Part shown: piece after piece, positions 25,307 to 33,031 of the stretch
How the letters are laid out: each line of letters starts with the position of its first letter
Numbering within the stretch: the stretch's first letter is position 1
Origin: Micromonospora rosaria
Lineage (GTDB): Bacteria; Actinomycetota; Actinomycetes; Mycobacteriales; Micromonosporaceae
DNA: 51,412 nt
Direction of reading: 5' to 3'
NCBI RefSeq assembly: GCF_001567585.1
Contig: NZ_LRQV01000039.1
Coordinates: forward strand, 1 to 51,412
Position numbers and translations under genes: made by a program
The notes under the pieces: generated by a model
Databases searched by the model: none
What the model was told of the DNA's origin: nothing
Seen by the model: the letters and a program-made list of their open reading frames with translations, nothing else

Positions 25307-25341
25307 CCCCGCTGTCCGCCACCGATCGGCGGACAGCGGGG
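25307..25341. promoter_or_regulatory. Perfect 14-bp inverted repeat between divergent NUDIX and XRE genes
   Basis: CCCCGCTGTCCGCC (25307-25320) and GGCGGACAGCGGGG (25328-25341) flank ACCGATC. Located in the divergent intergenic region, so an operator for both promoters is more likely than a terminator. GCGGACAGC recurs at 26608-26616 just past the XRE gene. Confidence 0.55.
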
Positions 25342-25441
25342 CAGACACTGGGCGCGCAGGATCGGAGTACAGTCCGTCACGACGAGGTAGCGGGTTCAGG
25401 TGGTTGACGCCGCCGGCTCGGTTAGTCACCTGGGAGGCGTT

Positions 25442-26608
25442 GTGTCCCACGTCGATCCGCGCTTCGGTGAGCATTTGCGTTCGCTCCGCACAGCCCGGGG
25501 CCTGTCACTGCGGGCGCTCGGCCAACTCGCGCACCGGGGCAAGAGCCACCTGCACGACCTGGAGACCGGCAACAAGCCACCGACCCCCGACACCGCCCGG
25601 CATCTCGACCGCGTGCTCGGGGCCGACGGTGCACTTGCGCGGCTTGTCGATCAGCCGGTGGATCACGATGCCGAGGCCGACGAGCTGATGGCTCGGGTGC
25701 GGGCCAGCGACGTCAGCACCGAAACGCTCGCCCGCATCGAGGCCGGCGTCGACGACCTCGCCAGCGCCTACGCGACCAGCCAGTCGGCCAATCTTCTTCA
25801 TCTGGTACGGCGACACCTGGCGTACGTGCGCCGGCTTCTCGACGGTCGCTGCACCCTCGCGGATCGTCGCCGTCTGATCGTCGCCGGCGGCTGGCTCAGC
25901 CTGCTGCGGGCGACCGTGCACATCGACCTGCTGCACCGGTCAGCAGCCGGGGCGCACCTGTCCACGGCCGCCGCCCTCGCCGACTATGCGGGGCACTCGG
26001 AGATTCGGGCGTGGTGCCTGGAGACACAGGCGTGGGACCTGCTTACCCGGGGTGACTACCGAGCAGCCGTCAACCTGAGCCAACAGGCCCAACGGGTGGC
26101 ATCCCGGGGAAGCTCGGCGCAGATCCAGGCCATCGCCCAGGAAGCGCGGGTGTGGGCCCGGGTCGGCGACGTCCGGGAGACCCGTCACGCCCTGGACCGC
26201 CTGGAGCGCCTGACCGCAAACCTGCCGATGCCTGACCGGGCCGAACATCACTACCGATACGACCCGACAAAGGCTCTGGCGTACACGGCGACCACGCTGG
26301 CGTGGGCGGGCGACCCGGCGGCGGAGCAGGTTGCCAGGGCCGTTCTGAGGGAACTGGACCCGCGCGGTGACGGTGGCGACCGCCCCCGCCGCTCCGCGGC
26401 GGCCCGTCTGGACCTGGCGCTGGCACTCGTCGCCGCCGGTCGACCGGACGAGGCCGCCACGGTCGCCGTCGAGGCGATCACCTCGGGCCGCGTCGTGTCC
26501 TCGAACTGGTGGCGGGCTGGAGAAGCGCTGCGGCGCGTCGAGCAGACCGGCACGGCGGAGGCGTCCGCGCTGCGCGAAGCGTACGAGGTGCACCAGCCCT
26601 CCCGTTAG
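25442..26608 (+). CDS. XRE-family transcriptional regulator with TPR-like C-terminus
   Basis: 388 residues from a GTG at 25442 with GGGAGG 5 nt upstream. The N-terminal helix-turn-helix is LRSLRTARGLSLRALGQLAH, followed by KSHLHDLETGNKPPTPDTA. Residues 120-388 are helical repeats typical of actinobacterial tetratricopeptide-type XRE regulators. Such genes often sit next to NUDIX genes, as here. Likely ligand unknown. Confidence 0.85.
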   Translation: MSHVDPRFGEHLRSLRTARGLSLRALGQLAHRGKSHLHDLETGNKPPTPDTARHLDRVLGADGALARLVDQPVDHDAEADELMARVRASDVSTETLARIEAGVDDLASAYATSQSANLLHLVRRHLAYVRRLLDGRCTLADRRRLIVAGGWLSLLRATVHIDLLHRSAAGAHLSTAAALADYAGHSEIRAWCLETQAWDLLTRGDYRAAVNLSQQAQRVASRGSSAQIQAIAQEARVWARVGDVRETRHALDRLERLTANLPMPDRAEHHYRYDPTKALAYTATTLAWAGDPAAEQVARAVLRELDPRGDGGDRPRRSAAARLDLALALVAAGRPDEAATVAVEAITSGRVVSSNWWRAGEALRRVEQTGTAEASALREAYEVHQPSR

Positions 26609-26730
26609 CGGACAGCAGAGGCCGCTGGCGGACGTCCGATTCCGCTCTGTGATCCGACAGCCACCCGATGCTGTTGACCGAGGGCGACATCGGCACCGAT
26701 CCGGTGCGATGACACTCGCCTCTCCTACGG

Positions 26731-26770
26731 GCACGGCGGTGTCGGTCCTTCCACGAGCACACCGCCGTGC
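26731..26770. promoter_or_regulatory. 12-bp perfect inverted repeat upstream of small ORF/XRE pair
   Basis: GCACGGCGGTGT (26731-26742) and ACACCGCCGTGC (26759-26770) around a 16-nt loop, ending 21 nt before the ATG of the small ORF. It could be an operator or a 5' UTR hairpin. The rest of 26609-26730 shows no gene. Confidence 0.5.
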
Positions 26771-26791
26771 CTCCCACCCAGGGAGGTTGGC

Positions 26792-26962
26792 ATGCGGGAT
26801 CAGCGTGACGAACGGATGGCGGACCAGGCGAGGCGGTCGGAGAAGGCCGAACGAGAAGCAGCCAAGCAGCGCATCCTCGACATGGCCGAGGCGGAACGGA
26901 TACCGGTGGAGGAGACCACCCGGGCCGTACCGGTTCGGCGGGGGCGGCATGGGCAGCGGTGA
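26792..26962 (+). CDS. Small charged protein upstream of an XRE regulator
   Basis: 56 residues: MRDQRDERMADQARRSEKAE, then a helix to KQRILDMAEAERIPVEE, ending in a basic tail (VRRGRHGQR). It has a strong ribosome-binding site (GGGAGG, 5 nt before ATG) and overlaps the next gene's start by 14 bp, which indicates translational coupling. It is one long charged amphipathic helix. No family recognised; it may modulate the regulator or only couple its translation. Confidence 0.6.
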   Translation: MRDQRDERMADQARRSEKAEREAAKQRILDMAEAERIPVEETTRAVPVRRGRHGQR

Positions 26963-28250
26963 GTTGCCGATCGGGCGGCGGATGGCGCGATGGCGGGTCC
27001 GGCGGCGGATGTCGCAGCAGGTGTTCGCGGACCGGCTCGGGAAGTCGAAGAGCTGGGTGGACAAGGTCGAGCGGGGCGTCCGGGCGCTGGACCGGATGTC
27101 GGTGATCCAGGAGGTCGCCGGGGTGCTGCGCATCGATCCGGCGGTACTGCTCGGCGAGGACACTCCTGCGGGTCCGGCTGCCGCCCCGCTGGTCGCCGAG
27201 GTGGACGACACTCGCGCGGCTCTCACCCGGTACGCCGTCTTCGCCCCGGACGGGGTCGACCGGCCCGAGCTTCCGGCGGCAGAGGTGGGGCGGCAGGTGG
27301 AGCATGCCTGGCTGACGTACCAGCATGCCGGCTATCCGCAGGTGTTGCGGATGCTGCCGCGCCTGCTGGACGTCACCCGGCGGCTGCCCGCCGACGGGCC
27401 GACGCGGTCGGCGTTGCGGGTGCAGGCGTACCGGATCGCCGCGTCGGCGCTGGTCAAGCTCGGTGACGCGGAGGGTGCCTGGCTGGCCGCCGACCGGGCG
27501 GTCGCGGTGGCCGGGGACGATCCGGTGCTGGCGGCCACAGCGGTGGTGTCGCTCGGCGAGGTGCTGCGCGCGGCGGGGCGGGGCCGCCTGGCGGTGGCGA
27601 CGACGGTCGCCGCCGCGCACCGCATCGCGCCGACCGTGCCGGGGCAGGGGCCGCCGGACATCCTCGCGGTCTGCGGGTCGCTGCTGCTCCAGGCCGCCCT
27701 CGCCGCCGGTCGCGGTGACCCGCGCGGCGTCGAGGAGCTGATCGGGCAGGCCACCGAGATCGCGGTACGCCTCGGCGACGGCGGGGACCACCACCAGCTC
27801 GCCTTCGGTCCGACCGTCGTGGAGCTGGCCCGGGTGGCGGCGGCGGTCGAGGTGGGCGAGCCCGCCGAGGCGGTACGGGGCCACGAGCAGGTCACCGGTC
27901 AGGCCCCCTGGCGGCGGCTGCCGCCCGAGCACCGGGCCGCGCACCTGCTCGACGTGACGCGGGCGTACCTGGACCTCGGTGACCCCGCCGGGGCCGGCCG
28001 AACGCTGGTCGAGGCGGACCGGACCGCGCCCGCCGAGGTCCGGTGTCGACCGGTGGGCCTTACCCTGCTGGCCCGGGTGGCCCGGGACGGCCCGGCGGTG
28101 GCCGGCGTGGCCCGCCTGGCGACTCTGATCGGCCTGACCCGTAAACGACCAGCAGGCGGGCGACGCGGGCACCGGACCGTGCCGTGCCGTACCGCCGGCA
28201 GGCACCCAGACGGGACCACCCAAGACTCTGAATGCCGCCGCACCCGGTGA
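26949..28250 (+). CDS. XRE-family transcriptional regulator
   Basis: 433 residues. The helix-turn-helix covers RRMARWRVRRRMSQQVFADR, then KSKSWVDKVERGVRALDRMS. A long alpha-helical TPR-like region follows. The stop codon abuts the first repeat of CRISPR array 2, and the C-terminal 40 residues (RRGHRTVPCRTAGR...) are basic and look like non-conserved extension, so the natural end may have been altered when the array was inserted. Translationally coupled to the small ORF upstream. Confidence 0.8.
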   Translation: MGSGELPIGRRMARWRVRRRMSQQVFADRLGKSKSWVDKVERGVRALDRMSVIQEVAGVLRIDPAVLLGEDTPAGPAAAPLVAEVDDTRAALTRYAVFAPDGVDRPELPAAEVGRQVEHAWLTYQHAGYPQVLRMLPRLLDVTRRLPADGPTRSALRVQAYRIAASALVKLGDAEGAWLAADRAVAVAGDDPVLAATAVVSLGEVLRAAGRGRLAVATTVAAAHRIAPTVPGQGPPDILAVCGSLLLQAALAAGRGDPRGVEELIGQATEIAVRLGDGGDHHQLAFGPTVVELARVAAAVEVGEPAEAVRGHEQVTGQAPWRRLPPEHRAAHLLDVTRAYLDLGDPAGAGRTLVEADRTAPAEVRCRPVGLTLLARVARDGPAVAGVARLATLIGLTRKRPAGGRRGHRTVPCRTAGRHPDGTTQDSECRRTR

Positions 28251-28885
28251 GATCACCCCCGCATGCGCGGGGAAAAGCCGAGGTAGACGACCGACTCGGC
28301 GCCGCTGACGGGATCACCCCCGCGTGCGCGGGGAAGAGCCAGAGGGCATGGACCTCGCTCGCGTCAGGGCGGGATCACCCCCGCGTGCGGGGAAGAGGGC
28401 CGGCCGATCGTCCTGGCGCCGGTCAGACTCGGATCACCCCCGCGTGTGCGGGGAAGAGGATCCGTTGCCGTCCCGCAGCGTGATCTGGCCGGGATCACCC
28501 CCGCGTGTGCGGGGAAGAGTTCCGTCCCGCCTGGTACAGCATCATGCCGGTGGGATCACCCCCGCGTGTGCGGGGAAGAGTTGCCGCACTTGAGGGCGAA
28601 GCGGGCGGCGTGGGGATCACCCCCGCGTGTGCGGGGAAGAGATGGCCGGCGGCCGGGACGCGCTGGGCGCGCAGGGATCACCCCCGCGTGTGCGGGGAAG
28701 AGAGGGCCAGGTGCCCGACTACCTTCGGGGATACGGGATCACCCCCGCGTGTGCGGGGAAGAGGCCAGGTTGACACCGGGCGCGGGAGAGACGTAGGGAT
28801 CACCCCCGCGTGTGCGGGGAAGAGCCGGCCAGCGAGGAGAGGGTGGAGGTGGTCGGGGGATCACCCCCGCGTGTGCGGGGAAGAG
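28250..28885 (-). CRISPR. CRISPR array 2, type I-E-like, 11 repeats / 10 spacers
   Basis: Repeats start at 28250, 28311, 28372, 28431, 28492, 28553, 28614, 28675, 28736, 28797 and 28858; spacers are 33 nt. Most repeats carry CGTGTGCGGGGAAGAG, differing from array 1 at two positions (T for C, and AAGAG for AACAG). The leftmost repeat is degenerate (AGATCACC, GCATGCG, GAAAAG). The repeat at 28372 is only 26 nt because of a 2-bp deletion in the stem. Same minus-strand orientation as array 1, with the leader on the right. Nine of ten spacers have G next to the repeat. Confidence 0.97.
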
Positions 28886-28962
28886 GCTTCCTGAGCTGGG
28901 GTGCTAGAGATCAAGTTTCCGGTTTTCATTCACTTTGCTGCCCAAGATCGCCTCCTGGGTCG
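28886..28962 (-). promoter_or_regulatory. Leader of CRISPR array 2
   Basis: Begins CTTCCTGAGCTGGGGTGCTA and continues AGATCAAGTTTCC, TTCACTTTGCTG, CAAGATCGCCTCCT. It matches the array 1 leader block by block over about 75 nt with scattered substitutions. Confidence 0.85.
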
Positions 28963-29017
28963 ATCGGCGCGGAGGGCTGCGGAAGTCGGGGCCGTTGGCC
29001 GCGTCCTCACCCTACTT

Positions 29018-29097
29018 GCGCGATGGAACGGCGACGAACACGCCTTTGCTCCGGCTGCCGTCGATCAGGCCCTGTCGAGGACCTAGCGGCGCGACCC
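29018..29097 (-). pseudogene. Decayed 3' end of a GntR regulator gene
   Basis: On the minus strand one frame reads QGLIDGSRSKGVFVAVPS, matching the C-terminus EGLIDGRQGKGVYVAQHS of the intact GntR gene beside array 1. The distance from the last CRISPR repeat is the same in both places (152 versus 153 nt to the ACACGCCTTT block). The upstream part of the gene is missing or scrambled by deletions, so it cannot make a functional protein. Confidence 0.75.
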
Positions 29098-29499
29098 GTC
29101 AGGTGACGGCTTCGGCATCGCCCTTCCGGCTGGCGGGCCGGTTTACGTAGACCACCCGGAATGGGCAGCGTCCTTCGTTACCGGCCGGGACAGACTGCGG
29201 ACCGACGTTCCGAAACACTTCTGAAACATGCCGTGAGCTGCCCGAACGCGCGGGAGATGTGATGCAGGACTCACGCTTGTTGTCACACATCCGACCCTCG
29301 CGCGGGTGGCCGGCGTGAAGGCAGCAGGTCGGGGCGGGGATACCGGCGAAGGCCCGTCCGACGCGCCCGACGGGCCGTTTCCCAGCCGGCTCCGGAACAC
29401 CCCGGAAACCCCTACAATGCACGCTGGTCGATACGCTCGGTGACGGTGGGGCCGGTCTCACGGACCGGGCGGCGCACCGTGGACGGAAGGACACGCGCC
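29098..29499. other. Intergenic region between GntR remnant and MFS gene
   Basis: About 400 bp without a credible gene on either strand. Codon use of the short ORFs here is unlike that of the neighbours. It presumably holds the MFS promoter and the junction of the duplicated CRISPR-flanking segment. Confidence 0.4.
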
Positions 29500-30762
29500 A
29501 TGGCCGAACCGGACCCCGCAGGCTCGACCGGGACCCTGCGGACCCTGCGCACCCTGCCCCGGCCGGTGGTCGTCCTGCTCGTCGGGATCGCGGTCAACCG
29601 GATGGGTGCCTTCCTCGCCATCTTCCTGATTCTGTACCTGACCAACCTCGGGTTCAGTCCCGCTGCGGCGGGCGTGGTGCTCACCCTCTACGGGGTGGGC
29701 TCCATCGCGGGGGTCTTCGCCGGTGGCCTGCTCTCCGACCGGATCGGGGCCCGTCAGGTGATCATCGGCTCCACGCTGCTGTCCAGCGTGGCCGTGGCCG
29801 CCATCGCCTTCGAGACGCAGTACACCTGGCTGATGGTGACCAGTTTGGCCGCCGGGGTGCTGACCGCCGCGTACCGGCCGGCCGCCGCCGCGATGCTGGC
29901 CGAACTGACGCCGCTGCACCGGCTCGTCACCACCACCGCCGCGAGCCGGCTCGGGCTCAACGTCGGCGCGACCCTGGGGCCGCTGATCGGGGCCTGGCTG
30001 GCGACCCACTCGTACACCGCGGTGTTCCTGGTGAACGCGGGCACCGCGCTCGCCTTCGGGCTGGTCACCATTTTCCTCCTGCCCGACGTCCGCTCCGCCG
30101 CCCACACCGCCGCGAAGGCCCGACCGGCCGCCACCGAGGGCGAGCCGGCGGCCGGCGGGGGGCGGGGGATCCTGCAGGACCGCCGGTACCTCGCGGTGCT
30201 GGTGGCGATGTTCGCCACCGCCCTCGCCGAGGTGCAGTACCAGGTCATTCTGCCGCTGCACCTGGGCGAACAGGGCCACCCGGTGTCGCTCTACGGCACC
30301 ATCATCGCCCTCAACGGGGCCCTCATCATCGCCCTGGAGCTGCCCCTGACCCGGACGGTGCAGCGGCTGCCGATCCGGACCGCCATCGCCGTCGGCTCGC
30401 TCTGCATCGGGCTGGGCCTGGCGGTGTTCGGGTTCGCCGGGGGCATCTGGGTCTTCGTCGTGGGCGCGCTCATCTGGACCTTCGGCGAGATCATCAACGC
30501 GCCCTCGCTCAACGCGTACCCGGCGATGGCCGCCCCGGTGCACCTGCGCGGCCGGTACATCGGGGCGCTGTCGGCGGTGCAGTCCGCCGGGTACGCCTTC
30601 GGCCCGCTCATCGGCACCACCCTGTTCCAGTTCTTCGGGCAGGCCGCCTGGGCGGTCTGCGCCGTGCTCGGGGTGATCGCCTTCGGCGCACTCTGGTACG
30701 GCGTGCAGAACCGCTTCACCGCCGTCGCCCCGACGGCGGTGAAGACCCCGGCCACCACCTGA
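29500..30762 (+). CDS. MFS transporter
   Basis: 420 residues with about 12 hydrophobic segments. The loop 2-3 MFS motif is present as GGLLSDRIGARQVIIGS. The second half starts after a hydrophilic linker (RPAATEGEPAAGGGRG). The ATG at 29500 has GGAAGGA 8 nt upstream. It resembles DHA1-type drug exporters (MdtH/YfcJ-like). It ends about 1.1 kb before the 3' end of the beta-lactam-type operon on the opposite strand, so it could export the product, but nothing in the sequence links them directly. Confidence 0.88.
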   Translation: MAEPDPAGSTGTLRTLRTLPRPVVVLLVGIAVNRMGAFLAIFLILYLTNLGFSPAAAGVVLTLYGVGSIAGVFAGGLLSDRIGARQVIIGSTLLSSVAVAAIAFETQYTWLMVTSLAAGVLTAAYRPAAAAMLAELTPLHRLVTTTAASRLGLNVGATLGPLIGAWLATHSYTAVFLVNAGTALAFGLVTIFLLPDVRSAAHTAAKARPAATEGEPAAGGGRGILQDRRYLAVLVAMFATALAEVQYQVILPLHLGEQGHPVSLYGTIIALNGALIIALELPLTRTVQRLPIRTAIAVGSLCIGLGLAVFGFAGGIWVFVVGALIWTFGEIINAPSLNAYPAMAAPVHLRGRYIGALSAVQSAGYAFGPLIGTTLFQFFGQAAWAVCAVLGVIAFGALWYGVQNRFTAVAPTAVKTPATT

Positions 30763-30865
30763 TCCGGCACGCCGGCCGGTGCGGGGTCGGGCCGTCCCGG
30801 CCGGCGTTCGGTCAGGCCGTCCCGGCCGGCGCGGTGCGGGATGGTTCGGGGTGTAACGTCCGGGT

Positions 30866-31804
30866 GTGAGCACCCCTGCGGCGGCCCGGGTCGACGTCCC
30901 TGCCGACCCGACGTCCCCGGGGGCGACGCACACCGCGCCGACCGCCCCGGTGGGGCTGCGCGCCGCGCCGGTGGCCCCGATCCGGGTGGCCGCCGGTCAG
31001 GCCACCCTGGTCCCGCTGGACGTGCCGGCGAACGTGGCCACCGCCGCGCGGCTGGTGGCGCGGGCCGGGGACGCGGGGGCGGCGCTGCTCGTCCTGCCGG
31101 AATTGTTCCTCACCGGCTACGACCTGCCCGCGATCGTCGGGCAGCCCCGACGGTACCCACTGCGCCCGGACGACTCCCGGCTCGACGTGCTCGCCGCCGC
31201 CTGCGCGCGGGCGCGCACCGCCGCCGTGGTCGGCGCGGCGACCCACGACCCCGAGCGGGGCACCCTGCACATCTCGGCCGTCGTGCTGGGCCGCGACGGC
31301 GCACGCCTGGGCCGGTACGACAAGCAGCACCTGGACCCGGCGGAGCGGGCTGCCGGCTTCACCCCTGGGCGGGCCGGCTGCACGCTGGCCCTCGACGGCT
31401 GGCGGCTCGGGCTCGGCATCTGCTGGGACGCCAGCTTCCCCGGGCACGCGCTGGCCGCCGGGCTGGACGGCTGTCAGGCGTACCTGGTCTCGGCGATGTT
31501 CGACCGGGGTGCCGGGGTGCGCAAGCGGGCGCTGCTCGGCCCGGCCCGCGCCTGGGACAACGCCGGCTACGTGGTGGTCGCCAACCACTGCGCCCGCAGC
31601 GGCCCGTACGTCGGGTGCGGGGGCAGTGGCGGCTGGGGCCCGGACGGGACGCTGCTGGCCGACGCCGGGCTGGACGATCCGGGGCTGGCCGTCGTGCCGC
31701 TGGAGCCGGCGGCCGTCGCCGAAGCCCGCGCGGGTGACCTGCCGCTGGCCGACCCGTCGGTGGACGCCCGACCCGGCCCCCGCGAGCTGATCACCGTCGC
31801 CTGA
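30866..31804 (+). CDS. Carbon-nitrogen hydrolase (nitrilase superfamily)
   Basis: 312 residues with the catalytic triad visible: Glu in VLPELFLTGYDL, Lys in GRYDKQHLDPAE, Cys in GLGICWDASFPGHAL. A low-complexity 40-residue N-terminus precedes the fold (RVAAGQATLVPLDVP). Members hydrolyse amides or nitriles. The start is a GTG at 30866. It is convergent with the beta-lactam-type operon and only 85 bp from its end; a role in degrading or maturing an amide intermediate is conceivable but unproven. Confidence 0.87.
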   Translation: MSTPAAARVDVPADPTSPGATHTAPTAPVGLRAAPVAPIRVAAGQATLVPLDVPANVATAARLVARAGDAGAALLVLPELFLTGYDLPAIVGQPRRYPLRPDDSRLDVLAAACARARTAAVVGAATHDPERGTLHISAVVLGRDGARLGRYDKQHLDPAERAAGFTPGRAGCTLALDGWRLGLGICWDASFPGHALAAGLDGCQAYLVSAMFDRGAGVRKRALLGPARAWDNAGYVVVANHCARSGPYVGCGGSGGWGPDGTLLADAGLDDPGLAVVPLEPAAVAEARAGDLPLADPSVDARPGPRELITVA

Positions 31805-31829
31805 TACGCCGAGCGCGGGCGTGCGCAAG

Positions 31830-31891
31830 GTGTTAGGAAGGGGCCCTTTTACTACAGAAAGCGTTAACAGGGGGCCCTTCCTTACACCTCA
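31830..31891. repeat. 62-nt dispersed palindromic repeat, copy 2
   Basis: Collinear with the copy at 13337-13398; the last 35 nt (from GAAAGCGTTAAC to the TCA) are identical. Arms GGAAGGGGCCC and GGGGGCCCTTCC can pair. The final TCA is the stop codon of the minus-strand transferase gene. It lies exactly between the convergent nitrilase gene and the operon end and may act as terminator for both. Confidence 0.75.
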
Positions 31892-33031
31892 GGCGGTGCC
31901 GGCCTCGACGGCCTGCGGGAAGGGCTTGGTGAGCGCCTCCCGCCAGGACTCCTCCAGCGGCTGCGGGGGCACCACCGTCGACCAGAGCCCGTGCACCTGG
32001 GCGCCGCGCAGCACCTTGCCCTGGTAGCTTCCCGCGCCGAGGGCGACGGCCCGCAGGCCGGTGGCGAGCGCGTGCCGGACGGGGGCGTAGACGGCGAGGT
32101 TGAAGTAGGCGAACGGGGACGCGTCGGCGTTGAACCCGGCGGACCGGGAGTAGAGCGTGTCGCCGTGCGCGTAGCAGAGGGTGAAGCCGTTGATCCGCCC
32201 GTCGCGCTCGTCCACGAAGACCACGCTGCCCTCGCCGAGGTGCTTGTCCTGGAGGGCGAAGTACCGGCCGACCTCCTCGTCGGTGATCTCCGCGCCGAAC
32301 TTGCGCTGGTGCCCGCCGAGCAGCGGGGACACCTCGGTCAGCACCTCCGCGAGCCGGTACTGCCCGAGGTGGGTGCCGGAGTCGGCGAAGGCGGTCACCT
32401 CCTTGCGCAGCTTGCTGCGCCGGGCGCTGGGGAACCGGGACAGGTAGCCCTCGAAGTCGGTCGCGCCGTCCAGCGCGACGGTCGCCTCCGCCGAGGTGGC
32501 GATGACCGGGGCGGTTCCGCCCCAGACCGTGGCGACCCGCTGCGCCTCCTCCTTGGGCAGGTACATGAAGGCGGTCGTCCGGGCGCCCAGGTCGGCGGCG
32601 AGGTCGCGGCAGCGGTCCAGCAGGGCCCGGGTCACCACCGTCCGGGCCTCGTCGTCGAGGTGCGGGGCGAGGAGCAGGTCGCCGTGGTACCCGCTGCACC
32701 CGCCCACCAGCAGCACCGGGAACCAGCGCTCGGCGGCGCCGGCCGGGTCGCAGTGCGGGGCGAGGAACATCCGGACCGGGTCGTACCAGGTGGTGAACCG
32801 GGTGGGGACCTCGGTCATCAGGTACGTCGCCACCGCGCCGACCAGCGCGCCGTCGGCGTCGTACGCCAGCACGTAGCCGGGGCGCAGGTCCGCGAAGTAC
32901 TCCTCCGCCCAGTGCAGCCACCCGTGGCTCTGGTAGAGCTGGGCCCGCGCCGCCAACGGCGCCCACTGCTCCCGGGGTACGTCCCCGATCGTCGGCACGA
33001 TGGTGAGCCGGAGCTGCGGGTCAGCGGACAT
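31889..33031 (-). CDS. FemAB/GNAT-like acyl- or aminoacyl-transferase
   Basis: 380 residues starting MSADPQLRLTIVPTIGD; the ATG at 33031 has GGAG 8 nt upstream. It has the double-GNAT pattern of the peptidoglycan-bridge/FemAB-like family (COG3146-type): IPxEQW-like start (VPREQWAPLAARAQLYQSHG), the basic segment SARRSKLRKEVTAF, and a C-terminal GNAT-like half (VVFVDERDGRINGFTLCYAH). Some relatives use aminoacyl-tRNA to acylate natural-product amines. It is the last gene of the eleven-gene operon and overlaps the M20 hydrolase gene by 11 bp. I infer attachment of an acyl or aminoacyl group to the product or a self-resistance modification. Confidence 0.75.
   Translation of the reverse strand: MSADPQLRLTIVPTIGDVPREQWAPLAARAQLYQSHGWLHWAEEYFADLRPGYVLAYDADGALVGAVATYLMTEVPTRFTTWYDPVRMFLAPHCDPAGAAERWFPVLLVGGCSGYHGDLLLAPHLDDEARTVVTRALLDRCRDLAADLGARTTAFMYLPKEEAQRVATVWGGTAPVIATSAEATVALDGATDFEGYLSRFPSARRSKLRKEVTAFADSGTHLGQYRLAEVLTEVSPLLGGHQRKFGAEITDEEVGRYFALQDKHLGEGSVVFVDERDGRINGFTLCYAHGDTLYSRSAGFNADASPFAYFNLAVYAPVRHALATGLRAVALGAGSYQGKVLRGAQVHGLWSTVVPPQPLEESWREALTKPFPQAVEAGTA

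Noticed and set aside
28232..28894. ORFs through CRISPR array 2
   Set aside because: Same reason; repeats translated in three frames.
29018..29097. Possible tRNA or att site beside array 2
   Set aside because: No cloverleaf could be drawn; the segment matches the GntR 3' end instead.
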